Of a stretch of DNA of 48,054 nt, positions 24,537 through 33,229 are shown one piece after another (the first letter of the stretch is position 1; each line of letters opens with the position of its first letter). A program made the position numbers and the translations under genes. This DNA comes from Synechococcus sp. 1G10 (GTDB lineage: Bacteria > Cyanobacteriota > Cyanobacteriia > PCC-6307 > Cyanobiaceae), in the NCBI RefSeq assembly GCF_002252625.1, contig NZ_NQKW01000021.1:1-48054 (forward strand), written 5' to 3'. Under the pieces are notes generated by a model. That model did no database searches. It was not told where the DNA came from and was given only the letters and a program-made list of their open reading frames with translations.

Positions 24537-27500
24537 TCAAAGGCCATCGAGAAGGGGGCTGTTGTCGGCCTCCTCAGCCCGCTTGATGCGAGCGAGGGTG
24601 GCTGAGCAGACGGCTGCGGGCAGGCCTGTAACTCGTACGACATCACGAAGTACACCCGGAGCGGAGGCATTGGCCTTGAGCTGCTCAAGGGCGGCCTCAA
24701 TGCGTTCGAGGTGGGTCTGGACCGGCCCAGGTCCGGATTCAATGCTGTCCATATGGTCCTGGACCGGTCCGGTCCGGATGTCTGGTCCGCCCAACCCCGC
24801 TGGTATGAATGGGCTGGACTGGATGACCAGATCGGACCGCATAAAAGCGCCCCCTATAGACCCCTCCGGGAGAGCACACCCCCCCCCACGGACTACTGAC
24901 CCTATACCCCCTTCATTCTTAAGAACTTTAGATAAATCATCTGGTCCATCTGGTCTAAGGGGCAAGGTGCCACTCCCCACCCGCGTTTCAACCGGACCAG
25001 ATAGTCCCCCACTGAAGCGGTCTACGTCTGGTCCGTGTGCGGCTGCTGGTCCGGGTTCTGGTCCTTGGTCGCCGTCGGCATCCATGCGCCGCCAGAGGCG
25101 GAGCTTCTGCCCGTCGATTACGGGCCGGTACTGCTCGAATCCGAGCCGCTTGAGGAGTGGGGCAATGATGCGTGCGTGGGCGGAGGTGGTGGCGCCCTCA
25201 CGGACGCAGCGAGCACCGAGGATGGCCTCGACGGTCGAGAACTCATCGGGCGCCCGGATCAGCTCGAGGCGGGTGTCACCACGGCCGTCGGGGACAGTTT
25301 CAGCGAAGCCCTCGAGCCAGCGCTGCAGGAGAGCGGTCCAGGGGTGTTCACCGTGGAACTGCTCGTTGGCGGCCTCGTTGGCGGCGAGCTGATCATCAAG
25401 GAGCCAGGTGCTTTCATCGTTGCGGTAGGCGATGAGAGCGGCCTTCCAGATCCGGTCACGGTTGGCGGCGATGGCCTCGACATCAATGTGGCGGGTGATT
25501 TCAACAATGAGGAAACGCCTGTTGCCGGTGTCATCAACGAGGAAGTCTCTGCGGTTGCAAGTGCCGACCAGGGCAAAGCGTCGCGGGAAGGACTGCGACA
25601 CACGGCCATAAGGAGGCCTAAAACTATCCTTAGAGGCACTGATCAGTGCCTTGAGCGCACCGGCCTCCTTCCTGCTGGTGATGGTTTCGAGCTCTGCGAA
25701 CTCATACAGCCAGTGCTGGTGCATCACGACCAACCTGTCCTTGTCCGAGTCCTGGTGAGTGTCGTTATGCCACTCAGCACCGACCAGGGCCTTGAGGCTG
25801 CGTGTTTTACCGAGGCCCTGCTGATCGCTCTGGAGCACGGTCATGGTTTGGAACTCGCAGCCGGGCTCGAGGGCACGATTGACGAGGCCGAGCAGGAGCA
25901 GGCGAAGGTAGAGCTGCTGAAGGGGATCCGTGACGCCATAGAAGGCATAGAACTCATCCCAGGGCAGGGGCTCGATGGTGGGGTCGCCTTCGACGGTCTC
26001 GAGGTAGACCTGCACAGGATGGAAGCGTGAGTGCCTCGAGGCAGCTATGAGCGCATCGGTGGATGATTCCTTGGAGATGGACCAGCCGGCTTCACTGAGG
26101 CCGACGTGGAGGTCTTCGATCTGCTCGGCCGGGATCGAGATCTTGTCGATGGTTGGCGCGAGGGCGAGGTCATCGAACTGCAGGCGCCGCCCCAGAACCT
26201 GGCGAAGGGTGGCGGCGAGATCACCTTTGACGAGATCAGTGCGCTTCCTGCCGTTATCGGTGTCCTGCCAGCCGGAGCCGACAGCAACGAGCAGCGCGAC
26301 CCCACCACAGACCCCCTCCACCTGCGCCGTGGCGGCATTGATGCGAGCGTTCCGGGCCGCTTCAACGCGAGGCGCATCAATCAGGCGCTGCAGGCGACAG
26401 ACGGCCGCAACAAGCGGAGCGTACTTCTGCTGGCACTCGCTTACACCTCGCCGGATTTCGGACTTGATGTGGCCGGCGGGCGCCTTGGTTTTGGCGGTGA
26501 TGGCATCACGGAGTGGGACGAGGTTGCGGTCATCGCCATCAGCACCAACACGAGCGGCGGTGATGGCCACGAGCGAGGCGATCACCGGATGGATGGCGGG
26601 ATCGGGCCACTTCAGATCTGGATTGGTGGCAGCGATGCGATCGAGGATCTGATCAACAGGCAGTGCATCGGCGAGGTGTGCATCAACAGCGGCCTGGGCC
26701 CTCTCGAGCTGCTGGTGGAGAGCGTCCTGCCCCCCTGCACCCCCGTGGCCGTTCTGGCTCAGGCCTAGGCCATCACCTGCACCCGCCCAACCCTCTGCAC
26801 GGGCCCGGGCCCAGAACACACCTTCATTGAGCCACCCGGAACTACGCAGCACCTGCGGGATGTCCCAGCCGCAGCTGGCTGATGGCGAGTGCTCTTCCAT
26901 CAATCCGATGGCCTCATCACAAGCGCGGCCTTCATCGCCGTGGAGCCGGTAGAGCGCATCAGTGAGGCCGCAGAGCACGAGGCGGTGATAGGGATACCGG
27001 TAGGGGCTTCCTTCCGGTAGACCGCTCACGCGGCGTGGGACGACGGCCAGGGCAGCATTGATCTCGGCCAGCGTGCGCGGCGGCAGGTAGGGGCGGCCTT
27101 CAGCTGCTCGAGCGGCTTTGCGTTCGTCTTCGGTGGGTGGCCCTACTTCTCCGTCCCGTGGGGCAGAGCCATAGAGCTTGGTGCCGGATTGCAGGCCTGC
27201 GATCAGATCCTCGAGGGCCGGGTTAGCTGCCACCTGTGCATCCACCCAGGCCTCGAGCTGCTCGAGCCTGCAGGTGATCGGCGTGCCGCTGGCATCGCGG
27301 CCCTCCCAGACGACGGCGGTCTGGCCGATGATCTGACCTTTGAGTTCTGGATCACCAAACCGCTTGGCCACCTTGTCAGTGGCGATGTAGCTGGATCCAG
27401 CGAGGCGCATCAACCGGCTGGGGTTACGGCAGACCGCATCACTGCCGAGCACGACGACGAAGCGCTCCATGAACCGCGTCCACCGTGGGATGTCGGTGCA

Positions 27501-28109
27501 GGGTTGATCGAGCCGCCACCAGACATGAAGCGAGCCGCCCTCCCAGGTGTTGAGACCCAGCACCGGCGTCGGGAGCCCAGATGCCCTAACCGCCTCCACC
27601 CTCGACCAGGCCTCCTGCCAACTGACCCCATCCCATTCCGCAAATGCAGCGGGGCAAGCCTTGACGCTGCGGTCATCCCCGGCGCCGCCAGCGATCAGAT
27701 AGAGCCGTTTGCTCTGGCCCTGTGCCGCGATCAGATGCGGGAGGCGGGCCTCGAAGGTGGTGCCGGGGACGGGTCCGAGATCCTGCGCAGCGCTGCCGTC
27801 CCACTTGATGGCACGGAAGTAGGCGAGATCTGCGGGGATACCGAGCAGCTCGAGGTGGAGGGCTGCCTGGTCTGAGTTGAGAAGCGAGCCGTCGCGCCTG
27901 GCATCAGCAACCCGAATAGCAACTAAGCCATGCCCTACGGCTTCTGCCGTGGCAACACCACTGTGAGCAACAGGCTCACTCTGGGCGGATTGTGGCTGGT
28001 TGCTAAGATCGGACACAGTTGCATCGTTTTGAAACCCAGTTGCTCGAGATCTCGAAAGCAAGACAGCAACTTGAGTGGATAGGGGTGGGGCAACCTGCCC
28101 CTTTTTCAT
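24537..28109 (-). CDS. large primase-helicase (AEP-like primase plus VapE/VirE helicase)
   Basis: 1190 residues. Residues ~110-290 look like a RepB-type archaeo-eukaryotic primase: AFAEWDGVSWQEAW, then GGSLHVWWRLDQP and NPSRLMRLAG. Residues ~690-900 are a VirE/VapE (PF05272-like) helicase: Walker A SDQQGLGKTRSLKAL, HQHWLYEFAELETI, LISASKDSFRPPYG, ALVGTCNRRDFLVDDTGN and RRFLIVEI. The last ~190 residues are Gly/Pro/Asp-rich, then a small helical domain. Together these would unwind and prime the element for its own replication, as in satellite phages and plasmids. The Gly/Pro tail is encoded by a repeat-rich stretch (24716-25064) that may be the origin. Length is unusually large for the family. 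Confidence 0.85.
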   Translation of the reverse strand: MKKGQVAPPLSTQVAVLLSRSRATGFQNDATVSDLSNQPQSAQSEPVAHSGVATAEAVGHGLVAIRVADARRDGSLLNSDQAALHLELLGIPADLAYFRAIKWDGSAAQDLGPVPGTTFEARLPHLIAAQGQSKRLYLIAGGAGDDRSVKACPAAFAEWDGVSWQEAWSRVEAVRASGLPTPVLGLNTWEGGSLHVWWRLDQPCTDIPRWTRFMERFVVVLGSDAVCRNPSRLMRLAGSSYIATDKVAKRFGDPELKGQIIGQTAVVWEGRDASGTPITCRLEQLEAWVDAQVAANPALEDLIAGLQSGTKLYGSAPRDGEVGPPTEDERKAARAAEGRPYLPPRTLAEINAALAVVPRRVSGLPEGSPYRYPYHRLVLCGLTDALYRLHGDEGRACDEAIGLMEEHSPSASCGWDIPQVLRSSGWLNEGVFWARARAEGWAGAGDGLGLSQNGHGGAGGQDALHQQLERAQAAVDAHLADALPVDQILDRIAATNPDLKWPDPAIHPVIASLVAITAARVGADGDDRNLVPLRDAITAKTKAPAGHIKSEIRRGVSECQQKYAPLVAAVCRLQRLIDAPRVEAARNARINAATAQVEGVCGGVALLVAVGSGWQDTDNGRKRTDLVKGDLAATLRQVLGRRLQFDDLALAPTIDKISIPAEQIEDLHVGLSEAGWSISKESSTDALIAASRHSRFHPVQVYLETVEGDPTIEPLPWDEFYAFYGVTDPLQQLYLRLLLLGLVNRALEPGCEFQTMTVLQSDQQGLGKTRSLKALVGAEWHNDTHQDSDKDRLVVMHQHWLYEFAELETITSRKEAGALKALISASKDSFRPPYGRVSQSFPRRFALVGTCNRRDFLVDDTGNRRFLIVEITRHIDVEAIAANRDRIWKAALIAYRNDESTWLLDDQLAANEAANEQFHGEHPWTALLQRWLEGFAETVPDGRGDTRLELIRAPDEFSTVEAILGARCVREGATTSAHARIIAPLLKRLGFEQYRPVIDGQKLRLWRRMDADGDQGPEPGPAAAHGPDVDRFSGGLSGPVETRVGSGTLPLRPDGPDDLSKVLKNEGGIGSVVRGGGCALPEGSIGGAFMRSDLVIQSSPFIPAGLGGPDIRTGPVQDHMDSIESGPGPVQTHLERIEAALEQLKANASAPGVLRDVVRVTGLPAAVCSATLARIKRAEEADNSPLLDGL
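24716..25064. repeat. TCTGGTCC repeat cluster flanking an AT-rich patch, candidate origin
   Basis: Exact TCTGGTCC (either strand) at 24781, 24940, 24994 (reverse), 25027 and 25057, near-copies at 24949 and 25045, and a GGTCCGG/GGACCGG run at 24719-24777. In the middle, 24914-24940 is a 27-base AT-rich patch (CATTCTTAAGAACTTTAGAT) in otherwise GC-rich DNA. Iterons beside an unwinding patch are a common origin layout. All of it lies inside the 3' part of the replicase gene. Confidence 0.45.
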
Positions 28110-28272
28110 CCCTACGGAGAGGGGGAGCTGGCACGCTTGCTGGCGTTAGGAGCAAGACTGGCTGTGGCAGTCCGTTGACTCATTGATTGATCTCTTGCCA
28201 ATGGGGATCGGTCAAAGAGCAGGTCCCAACACCATGCACGTGCGGTGGTGGAACCTGCTCCGTTCAGATGGA

Positions 28273-28440
28273 TCAGGCGTTGAGGGTTGCTTCTAGCCCG
28301 CGGCGCATGATGCGGCGGGCGGCTTCAGCAAAGGAGGAGAATTCCCTTGCTTCCTGGAAGGCGAGGATCTGCTCGTACTCCGCAGGAGAGATGCCGAAGG
28401 TGATCGGCATGGCGCGGGACCGGATGGCAGTCGATTGCAT
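28273..28440 (-). CDS. ribbon-helix-helix-like small protein, 55 aa
   Basis: Reads MQSTAIRSRAMPITFGISPA then EYEQILAFQEAREFSSFAEA and ARRIMRRGLEATLNA. The short beta strand (MPITFGIS) followed by two helices with the FSSFAEAARRIMRRGLE pattern is typical of CopG/Arc-type ribbon-helix-helix repressors or antitoxins. It lies between the topoisomerase gene and the primase-helicase gene on the same strand, where small copy-number regulators of replicons are often found. No toxin partner is visible, so regulator of replication is the better guess. Confidence 0.65.
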   Translation of the reverse strand: MQSTAIRSRAMPITFGISPAEYEQILAFQEAREFSSFAEAARRIMRRGLEATLNA

Positions 28441-28570
28441 AACGATCGATGCGATTTGCGCGTTTGACTTGCATAAGCTACGGAGAGCAAGCCCTGCTCA
28501 ATCCGGCACCCACGGACAGCGAATTACACCCACTGCAAGACTGTTACATCTCGTTATAGACATAACGAGA

Positions 28571-28602
28571 CATGAGAAAGCCCCGGTGAAGAGCCGGGGC
28601 GG
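28571..28602 (-). terminator. intrinsic terminator after the topoisomerase gene
   Basis: On the minus strand GCCCCGGC-TCTTCA-CCGGGGC forms a GC-rich hairpin followed by TTTCTC, about 25 bases beyond the topoisomerase stop. It separates the topoisomerase operon from the downstream regulator and replicase genes. Confidence 0.7.
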
Positions 28603-28625
28603 GTGGCGCTGAGGAACGCTTGTTG

Positions 28626-31196
28626 TCAGTCTTCATCTTCCACGCGCTCCCCCGCCAAGGCATGAACTGCCGCATCCCACGGGATTGGCTGCCCCATCAG
28701 CCGCTGCGTCACTTGCTCACGGAGGTCATTTGGGATTTCGACCTCTTCATCGTCTGCGGCAGCTAGTGCGGCCTCCATGGCTTCCTCTGCCGCTCGGATC
28801 TTTGCTGCCCGTCGGTACGCCGCGGCCAGCGTTGCCTCATCGGGCACCACCTTGATGATTTCCATGGCATCGAGCTGGCCGTGAACGAACGCAATGAACT
28901 GAGCGGATGTCATGGCGTTGAGCTCGATCCGCTCTCCACCCCAGCCGCCGAATTCTGCGGTGCCCCTCGTGACGAGGAATGCGAGTTCCTCATCGGTGGC
29001 CCCGCATTCCCGCAGGTTGTGGCGCGGATCCTTCTTCTGCTGCTTGCTGAACTCAAACGGCTCTGATTCAAGCTCCATCTCCTGGGCCTGTTCCAGCCGC
29101 AACCCCAGGCTGTGCACGATCGGGCTGGCATTGAACTGATAGCGGCGGCCGTCGTTCTGTATCGTGCGGGCGATCGCCAGGCCGGCGAAGTCGAAATCAT
29201 GGAGCAGCAGGATCGGGATGCCCTGCTGGCTGAGCTCATCCACCAGCCGACGGGCAGCGGTCGTGCTCATCCCTTTGGTGGAGAAGATGGCCACGTCGTA
29301 GAGCTCCGCTGTCCGGGCCGCCTCGAACAGGGCGGTGAAACCTTCCTTCTCGATGAAGATGGCAGCGCTGTAACGCCCAGATGGTCCGCAGGTGTGGATC
29401 CGGTTAGGCATGACGTCACTGACGTCTAGTACCGCCGTATCAGGTGCGCACCAGCTGTTGATATAGTTGCGTACCTTAAGTGTCCCCATCGCCACCCGGA
29501 TTCTTGTGTGAGGCTCCATGAAGGTGCCGCGATCGTCGTAGACCACATCCCAGTCTTTGGTGAGCTCGAAGTTCTCGGAGATGAAATCAGGCAGAAGGGT
29601 CTGAGTGAAGTACGTATCGCTGAGCGGCTTGCCGGTTGCGTTCAGGATCGCGCCCCGTGCGGCGTACATCACCTGACGGGCGTTGGCCGGCAGGGTGTTG
29701 TTGTTGCTGGCCTTCATGTAGGCATCGGCCATCACGGCCCATGCTGCCTCCTTGGTGGTGACGCCACTCTGCTGGCGACTCAGGCGTTCCAGCTCCTTCT
29801 CTGTTGACTGTGCATCACGCCGCTGCCTGGCCTTGAGCTTCTTCCAGTTCTTGGTGATGGCATCGATCACGGTGCGGATGGCGGTCCACTGCTCTGGGGT
29901 GAAATTGATCAGGGTCTTGCCGCGATCGGTGTACCGAAATGCAGGGCAGACCATGTGGAGCACCACGGTGATCGGGTCGCGGTAGTCGGCGAAGTTATCG
30001 GAGAGGGCGCTCTGGATGAGATGATGCGGCACCTCCCGCAGCGGGGAGTTGTTGGCCCCGACCACAAGGACACGAGTGCGCTCGGCGTTGCTGGAGACAG
30101 CGAACCAGCCCTCCACCACGAACGGCCTGTTTTCGTCCTCCACCAGCACCTTGGCGTAGGCCGTGCTGCCCTCTCGGATCTGATGCAGCCGTTCGTGGAG
30201 CGTCCTGCCGATCACCCCAAGCCGTTTGGCCTTGACCGGCTCACCCCCGTAGGCAGCGATCACGTCATGCAGTTCCTGAACCTTGTCCTCAAGCACCGCA
30301 CCGCCTGTGGTGAAGGCAGCGGTAATGGTGGTGCGCTGCAGCGTCAGCTCATCGAGCACAGCGCTCTGCGTCCAGCTACCACTCATGCCAGCGAACTGCT
30401 TGATGAAGTCCCGCACGAACATGGTGGGACTGCTGGCCAGATGGGCGCAGAGCAGCGCCTTGAACTGCCCGCGGTAGTACCAGCTCGCCGGTGGTCTGGC
30501 GAGCGGCTTCCACTTCTTGAAGACCCAATCGGCGGCCGAGCGCGGGGCTGCGTACCAACTGTTATCAGGATCGCGCTCCCCATCAAGGACACGGATCCTG
30601 ACGTGCGGGTTGAACAGGCCGAAGCTCCAGGCCAGCTCGGTGGCGGATGTAAAAAGTGAATCCTCGAGTTCGCTTGCTGCCCCGGGCCAGGCGATCCTTA
30701 CAAAAGTGCCAGCGGCCGGCGGCACGAGGATCTGCTGGTGATCGAGCACCGGCTCATTGCGGATCGAGTCGAAGCTGGCCGTGATGCGGTGCTCCACTCC
30801 CTTGGCGGTGATGGTGACGTCGCCGCGGCCATGGGCGACGAAGCCGGCGGCATAGAGGCACTTGAGGGCATTGCCCAGCTGGCCCCTGGTCGGGCTGACG
30901 TAGAGGTTGTTACTGCTGGTGCGGCTGAGGTAGTCCAGCGAGCTGGCCACGGTTTCCGGGGGAATCCCGGGCCCGTTGTCGGCCACCATGAGCTCGTCGG
31001 CCCCCACGGTGATGGTGATCTCCGGCGAGATAACACCGGCGCCTTCTGCAGCATCGAGAGCGTTGTCGATCAGCTCCTTGAGGAGCATGGGGAGCCAGCT
31101 TTCGCGCCCGGCGCCCATCTGCATCTCCAGTTCCTTCTCGGAGAAGAACTCTGCGGTACGGCTCACCGTGAAGGTGGTGCGTGCAATTTCAGCCAT
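28626..31196 (-). CDS. topoisomerase VIII-like type IIB topoisomerase (B and A subunits in one chain)
   Basis: 856 residues. N-terminal GHKL ATPase: LLKELIDNALDAAE (N box, ~39-52), MVADNGPGIPPE (G1, ~70-81) and SPTRGQLGNALKCLYAAGF (G2, ~101-119). Centre: ARQVMYAARG, where Tyr at ~511 is placed as the DNA-cleaving tyrosine of Topo VI A/Spo11. C-terminus: a Toprim domain with AIFIEKEGFTALF (metal-binding Glu, ~615) and LLLHDFDFAGLAIART (DxD, ~667). Topo VI normally uses separate A and B chains; the fused form is topoisomerase VIII, known from plasmids and integrated elements. It could relax or decatenate the element. ATG 31196 is preferred over the codon at 31226. Confidence 0.9.
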   Translation of the reverse strand: MAEIARTTFTVSRTAEFFSEKELEMQMGAGRESWLPMLLKELIDNALDAAEGAGVISPEITITVGADELMVADNGPGIPPETVASSLDYLSRTSSNNLYVSPTRGQLGNALKCLYAAGFVAHGRGDVTITAKGVEHRITASFDSIRNEPVLDHQQILVPPAAGTFVRIAWPGAASELEDSLFTSATELAWSFGLFNPHVRIRVLDGERDPDNSWYAAPRSAADWVFKKWKPLARPPASWYYRGQFKALLCAHLASSPTMFVRDFIKQFAGMSGSWTQSAVLDELTLQRTTITAAFTTGGAVLEDKVQELHDVIAAYGGEPVKAKRLGVIGRTLHERLHQIREGSTAYAKVLVEDENRPFVVEGWFAVSSNAERTRVLVVGANNSPLREVPHHLIQSALSDNFADYRDPITVVLHMVCPAFRYTDRGKTLINFTPEQWTAIRTVIDAITKNWKKLKARQRRDAQSTEKELERLSRQQSGVTTKEAAWAVMADAYMKASNNNTLPANARQVMYAARGAILNATGKPLSDTYFTQTLLPDFISENFELTKDWDVVYDDRGTFMEPHTRIRVAMGTLKVRNYINSWCAPDTAVLDVSDVMPNRIHTCGPSGRYSAAIFIEKEGFTALFEAARTAELYDVAIFSTKGMSTTAARRLVDELSQQGIPILLLHDFDFAGLAIARTIQNDGRRYQFNASPIVHSLGLRLEQAQEMELESEPFEFSKQQKKDPRHNLRECGATDEELAFLVTRGTAEFGGWGGERIELNAMTSAQFIAFVHGQLDAMEIIKVVPDEATLAAAYRRAAKIRAAEEAMEAALAAADDEEVEIPNDLREQVTQRLMGQPIPWDAAVHALAGERVEDED

Positions 31197-31296
31197 AGGG
31201 TCCCCCCGGCGGCCGGTTGCCGCCATTTCGTGAGTGCATAGGTTGTTGAATCAGGTGGCCCCTGCTTGGTCCGGCGCAGGGGCGTGCCGGTGGTGG

Positions 31297-31663
31297 TCAG
31301 CCGGTGCCTTGAGCAATGCCGAGCAGCTCGGCGTCGTGGCCCTTGCCGCGCTTCAGGGCGGCCATCTCGCGGCGTGCTTCCTGCTCAACGAGGCAGTCGG
31401 CGGCATCAACGGTCTGCTCGAACAGGCGGTCGAATCCGTCGCAGGTGTGGCAGTCGATCGGGTGTGGGATGTCCGCCTGAAGCAGGTGGCGGTAGGCAGA
31501 GCCGCCATGGCGCGAACAGGTCGTGATCGATCGGGTTGCTGAGCAGCTCGACCAGTACATCGCGCAGGGCATTGCTGCGGGTGGTGTGGATCGTCTCTCC
31601 ATCCTTCGCCAGGCAACGGCGGAGCCGGCCCAGCAGCTGCTCCTCGTTGATGGTGCGGCTCAT
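31297..31663 (-). pseudogene. unknown element gene with a frameshift
   Basis: Starts MSRTINEEQLLGRLRRCLAK at ATG 31663, overlapping the stop of the upstream gene, and reads well to PIDHDLFAPW. The neighbouring minus-strand frame then gives AYRHLLQADIPHPIDCHTCD, GFDRLFEQTVDAADCLVEQE and ARREMAALKRGKGHDAELLG to a stop at 31297. The join lies near 31500-31515. A combined product of ~120 residues with a CxxC motif is likely. Either a one-base indel or a programmed frameshift could be the cause. It lies just upstream of the topoisomerase gene in the same operon. Confidence 0.55.
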
Positions 31664-32268
31664 GGCGGCACCTCCGTGGCCGGTGCCAGCTCGTCACCTC
31701 CGAAAGCCAGTCCGCTGATGGAGTCGAAGGTCAGGGATGGGATCTCAGCCGGCGTTGCCAGCAGCTCCTCGGCCAGGCCAAAGGTGAGCCATCCCTTGCC
31801 GAAACCAGGATCCAGCAGGCCGGAGACGAGCCAGCGGATCTGCATGTCATCGACTGTGGTGTCGGTGGTGATGCCACAGCCGTAGAGCACCTCGCCGGCT
31901 GCAAACTCCCAGGAGGATGCGCTGCGGGCCATGTGAAAGACATCCCATGCGTAGCCATCCCAGGAGGATCCACAGCCCTCGTTGATGGCGGTGGCCACCA
32001 ACTGCTCGAGGCCAGCAGTGACGCGCACCTCGAAGTCAGGCTTGATCGCAGCGGTGGCGGTGATGGCCTTGGCGAGGTTGCTGCGATCAGAAGGGAGGAA
32101 CAGGACCTCGATCATCTGGCGGTCGAACTGGCCGTAGCCGAAGGCAAAACCCATCGGCGCCATGCGGGCATTGATCGCCAGGTAGAGCTGCTGCTCGTTG
32201 AAGGCAGCCCAGGGACATCCCTCGGCTTTGAGAACCATGCGGGGATCGCGCGCTTTTGAGGAGTGCAT
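31660..32268 (-). CDS. unknown element protein, 202 aa
   Basis: Soluble protein with aromatic-rich sequence: PWAAFNEQQLYLAINARMAP, FAFGYGQFDRQMIEVLFLPS, SSWDGYAWDVFHMARSASSW. No domain recognised. It lies 20 bases after the HTH gene and overlaps the next gene by four bases (ATGA), so HTH, this gene, the frameshifted gene and the topoisomerase form one operon. Such a fixed link to the topoisomerase hints at a joint role, which is inference. Confidence 0.6.
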   Translation of the reverse strand: MHSSKARDPRMVLKAEGCPWAAFNEQQLYLAINARMAPMGFAFGYGQFDRQMIEVLFLPSDRSNLAKAITATAAIKPDFEVRVTAGLEQLVATAINEGCGSSWDGYAWDVFHMARSASSWEFAAGEVLYGCGITTDTTVDDMQIRWLVSGLLDPGFGKGWLTFGLAEELLATPAEIPSLTFDSISGLAFGGDELAPATEVPP

Positions 32269-32288
32269 CTGTTTAGGGGGGTGTGGGA

Positions 32289-32525
32289 TCAGTAATCAGC
32301 CAGTGCAGCCTCGATCTCCAGCGGAGTCATGACCTGATGGGACATCACTGCCTGCAGAGCCGGGATGTTCCACTGGAGGGGTGCAACTGAGCCGAAGCCT
32401 TGTCGCCTGTAATGCACAGATGCGGTGAGCCGCCCATCCTCAACATCACGACGCAAGGTACGTTCGTGGATGTCAAGAATGCGGCAAGCATCACCGGTCC
32501 GATACCACTGTCGTGGACGGTCCAT
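32289..32525 (-). CDS. HTH protein of the excisionase/MerR type
   Basis: 78 residues from ATG 32525 (seven codons later than the first ATG at 32546). RQWYRTGDACRILDIHERTL then RRDVEDGRL form the winged HTH seen in excisionases and MerR-like proteins; the rest (YRRQGFGSVAPLQWNIPALQ) is the wing and tail. First gene of the topoisomerase operon. As the nearest small DNA-binding protein to the serine recombinase it is a candidate recombination directionality factor or an operon repressor. Confidence 0.65.
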   Translation of the reverse strand: MDRPRQWYRTGDACRILDIHERTLRRDVEDGRLTASVHYRRQGFGSVAPLQWNIPALQAVMSHQVMTPLEIEAALADY

Positions 32526-32699
32526 TGGAGAAATGAAGGGGGGCAACGGATGAACTGCCTAGGCAGCCTCTCCCGTCGGCTTCACCTGGGTGGACCAAGA
32601 TCCCGAACGATTCGGAGAGTCCGCAGGTGGCAGCCGCTGCCAGAAGCATATCCCATCCATCCCCAGACTGCACACACCCCTTAAGCGACAGGCTTAGTG

Positions 32700-32738
32700 A
32701 TTGTGGCACAATTGCTATCTCAATACGTCGCTTGACGT
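32700..32738. promoter_or_regulatory. two small dyads upstream of the topoisomerase operon
   Basis: ATTGTGGCACAAT (32700-32712, palindromic but for the centre) and ACGTC-GCTT-GACGT (32725-32738) lie about 175-210 bases upstream of the HTH start, in the only AT-rich part of the gap. They suit binding by small dimeric regulators; no clear -35/-10 pair could be assigned. Confidence 0.4.
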
Positions 32739-32758
32739 GATGACACTGCTAAGGCCCC

Positions 32759-33229
32759 TTAGGCGATAGTTGCTGTCAGGGATTCGTGCTGCCACCACTT
32801 TCCGTATCTACGCCATATTGATCCGCTTGCAATAGATCGCATGTTTACACTCCATGCCTCGCAAGCTGCGTGCTGATCCATGAGGGCGGAATCCAACTGC
32901 GCTTGTCGCACATGGCGATACCGAAAAGTGCACGGGCTGAGCTTTTGACCCCTTCTGCTCAGCTCATGCCGCACCAACATCCATTGAGCTAGGCGGCGAG
33001 GTAGTCGGCGAGTAAGCGCATCTGCCAGACGGGTCGCTACAACCCAGAGCCACCAGGCTGCGGATAAGGCCCTTCTGGCCACTACCGAGCGCCTGGTCCT
33101 GGTGGGGGTCAGCGCTCAAAGCTTTCGGCGGAGCCTGGCCCAGTCGGCTGTGCGTCGGGGCTTCCCCCTCCATCTGGTACGGCAGGTGACTGTTGTCCTG
33201 TGGACTCCAAATTCCCGGAGAGGCCATGC
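32759..33229 (-). other. gap holding a possible decayed recombinase tail
   Basis: No intact gene. The minus frame ending at 32759 contains LVRHELSRRGQKLSPCTFRY RHVRQAQ, which recalls the catalytic His-Arg stretch (SPYSFRH.YA) near the end of cyanobacterial tyrosine integrases, but the flanks are not conserved. Weak evidence of a degraded integrase. Confidence 0.25.

Noticed and set aside
25035-26030. A long plus-strand open frame opposite the replicase gene.
   Set aside because: Same cause; the minus strand carries the VirE helicase motifs exactly here.
32759-33229. Possible 3' half of the broken sigma gene next to the recombinase stop.
   Set aside because: I read all minus frames and found no region 2.3-4 motifs (QH(F/Y)LRD, basic -10 helix, C-terminal HTH); only a weak integrase-like stretch.
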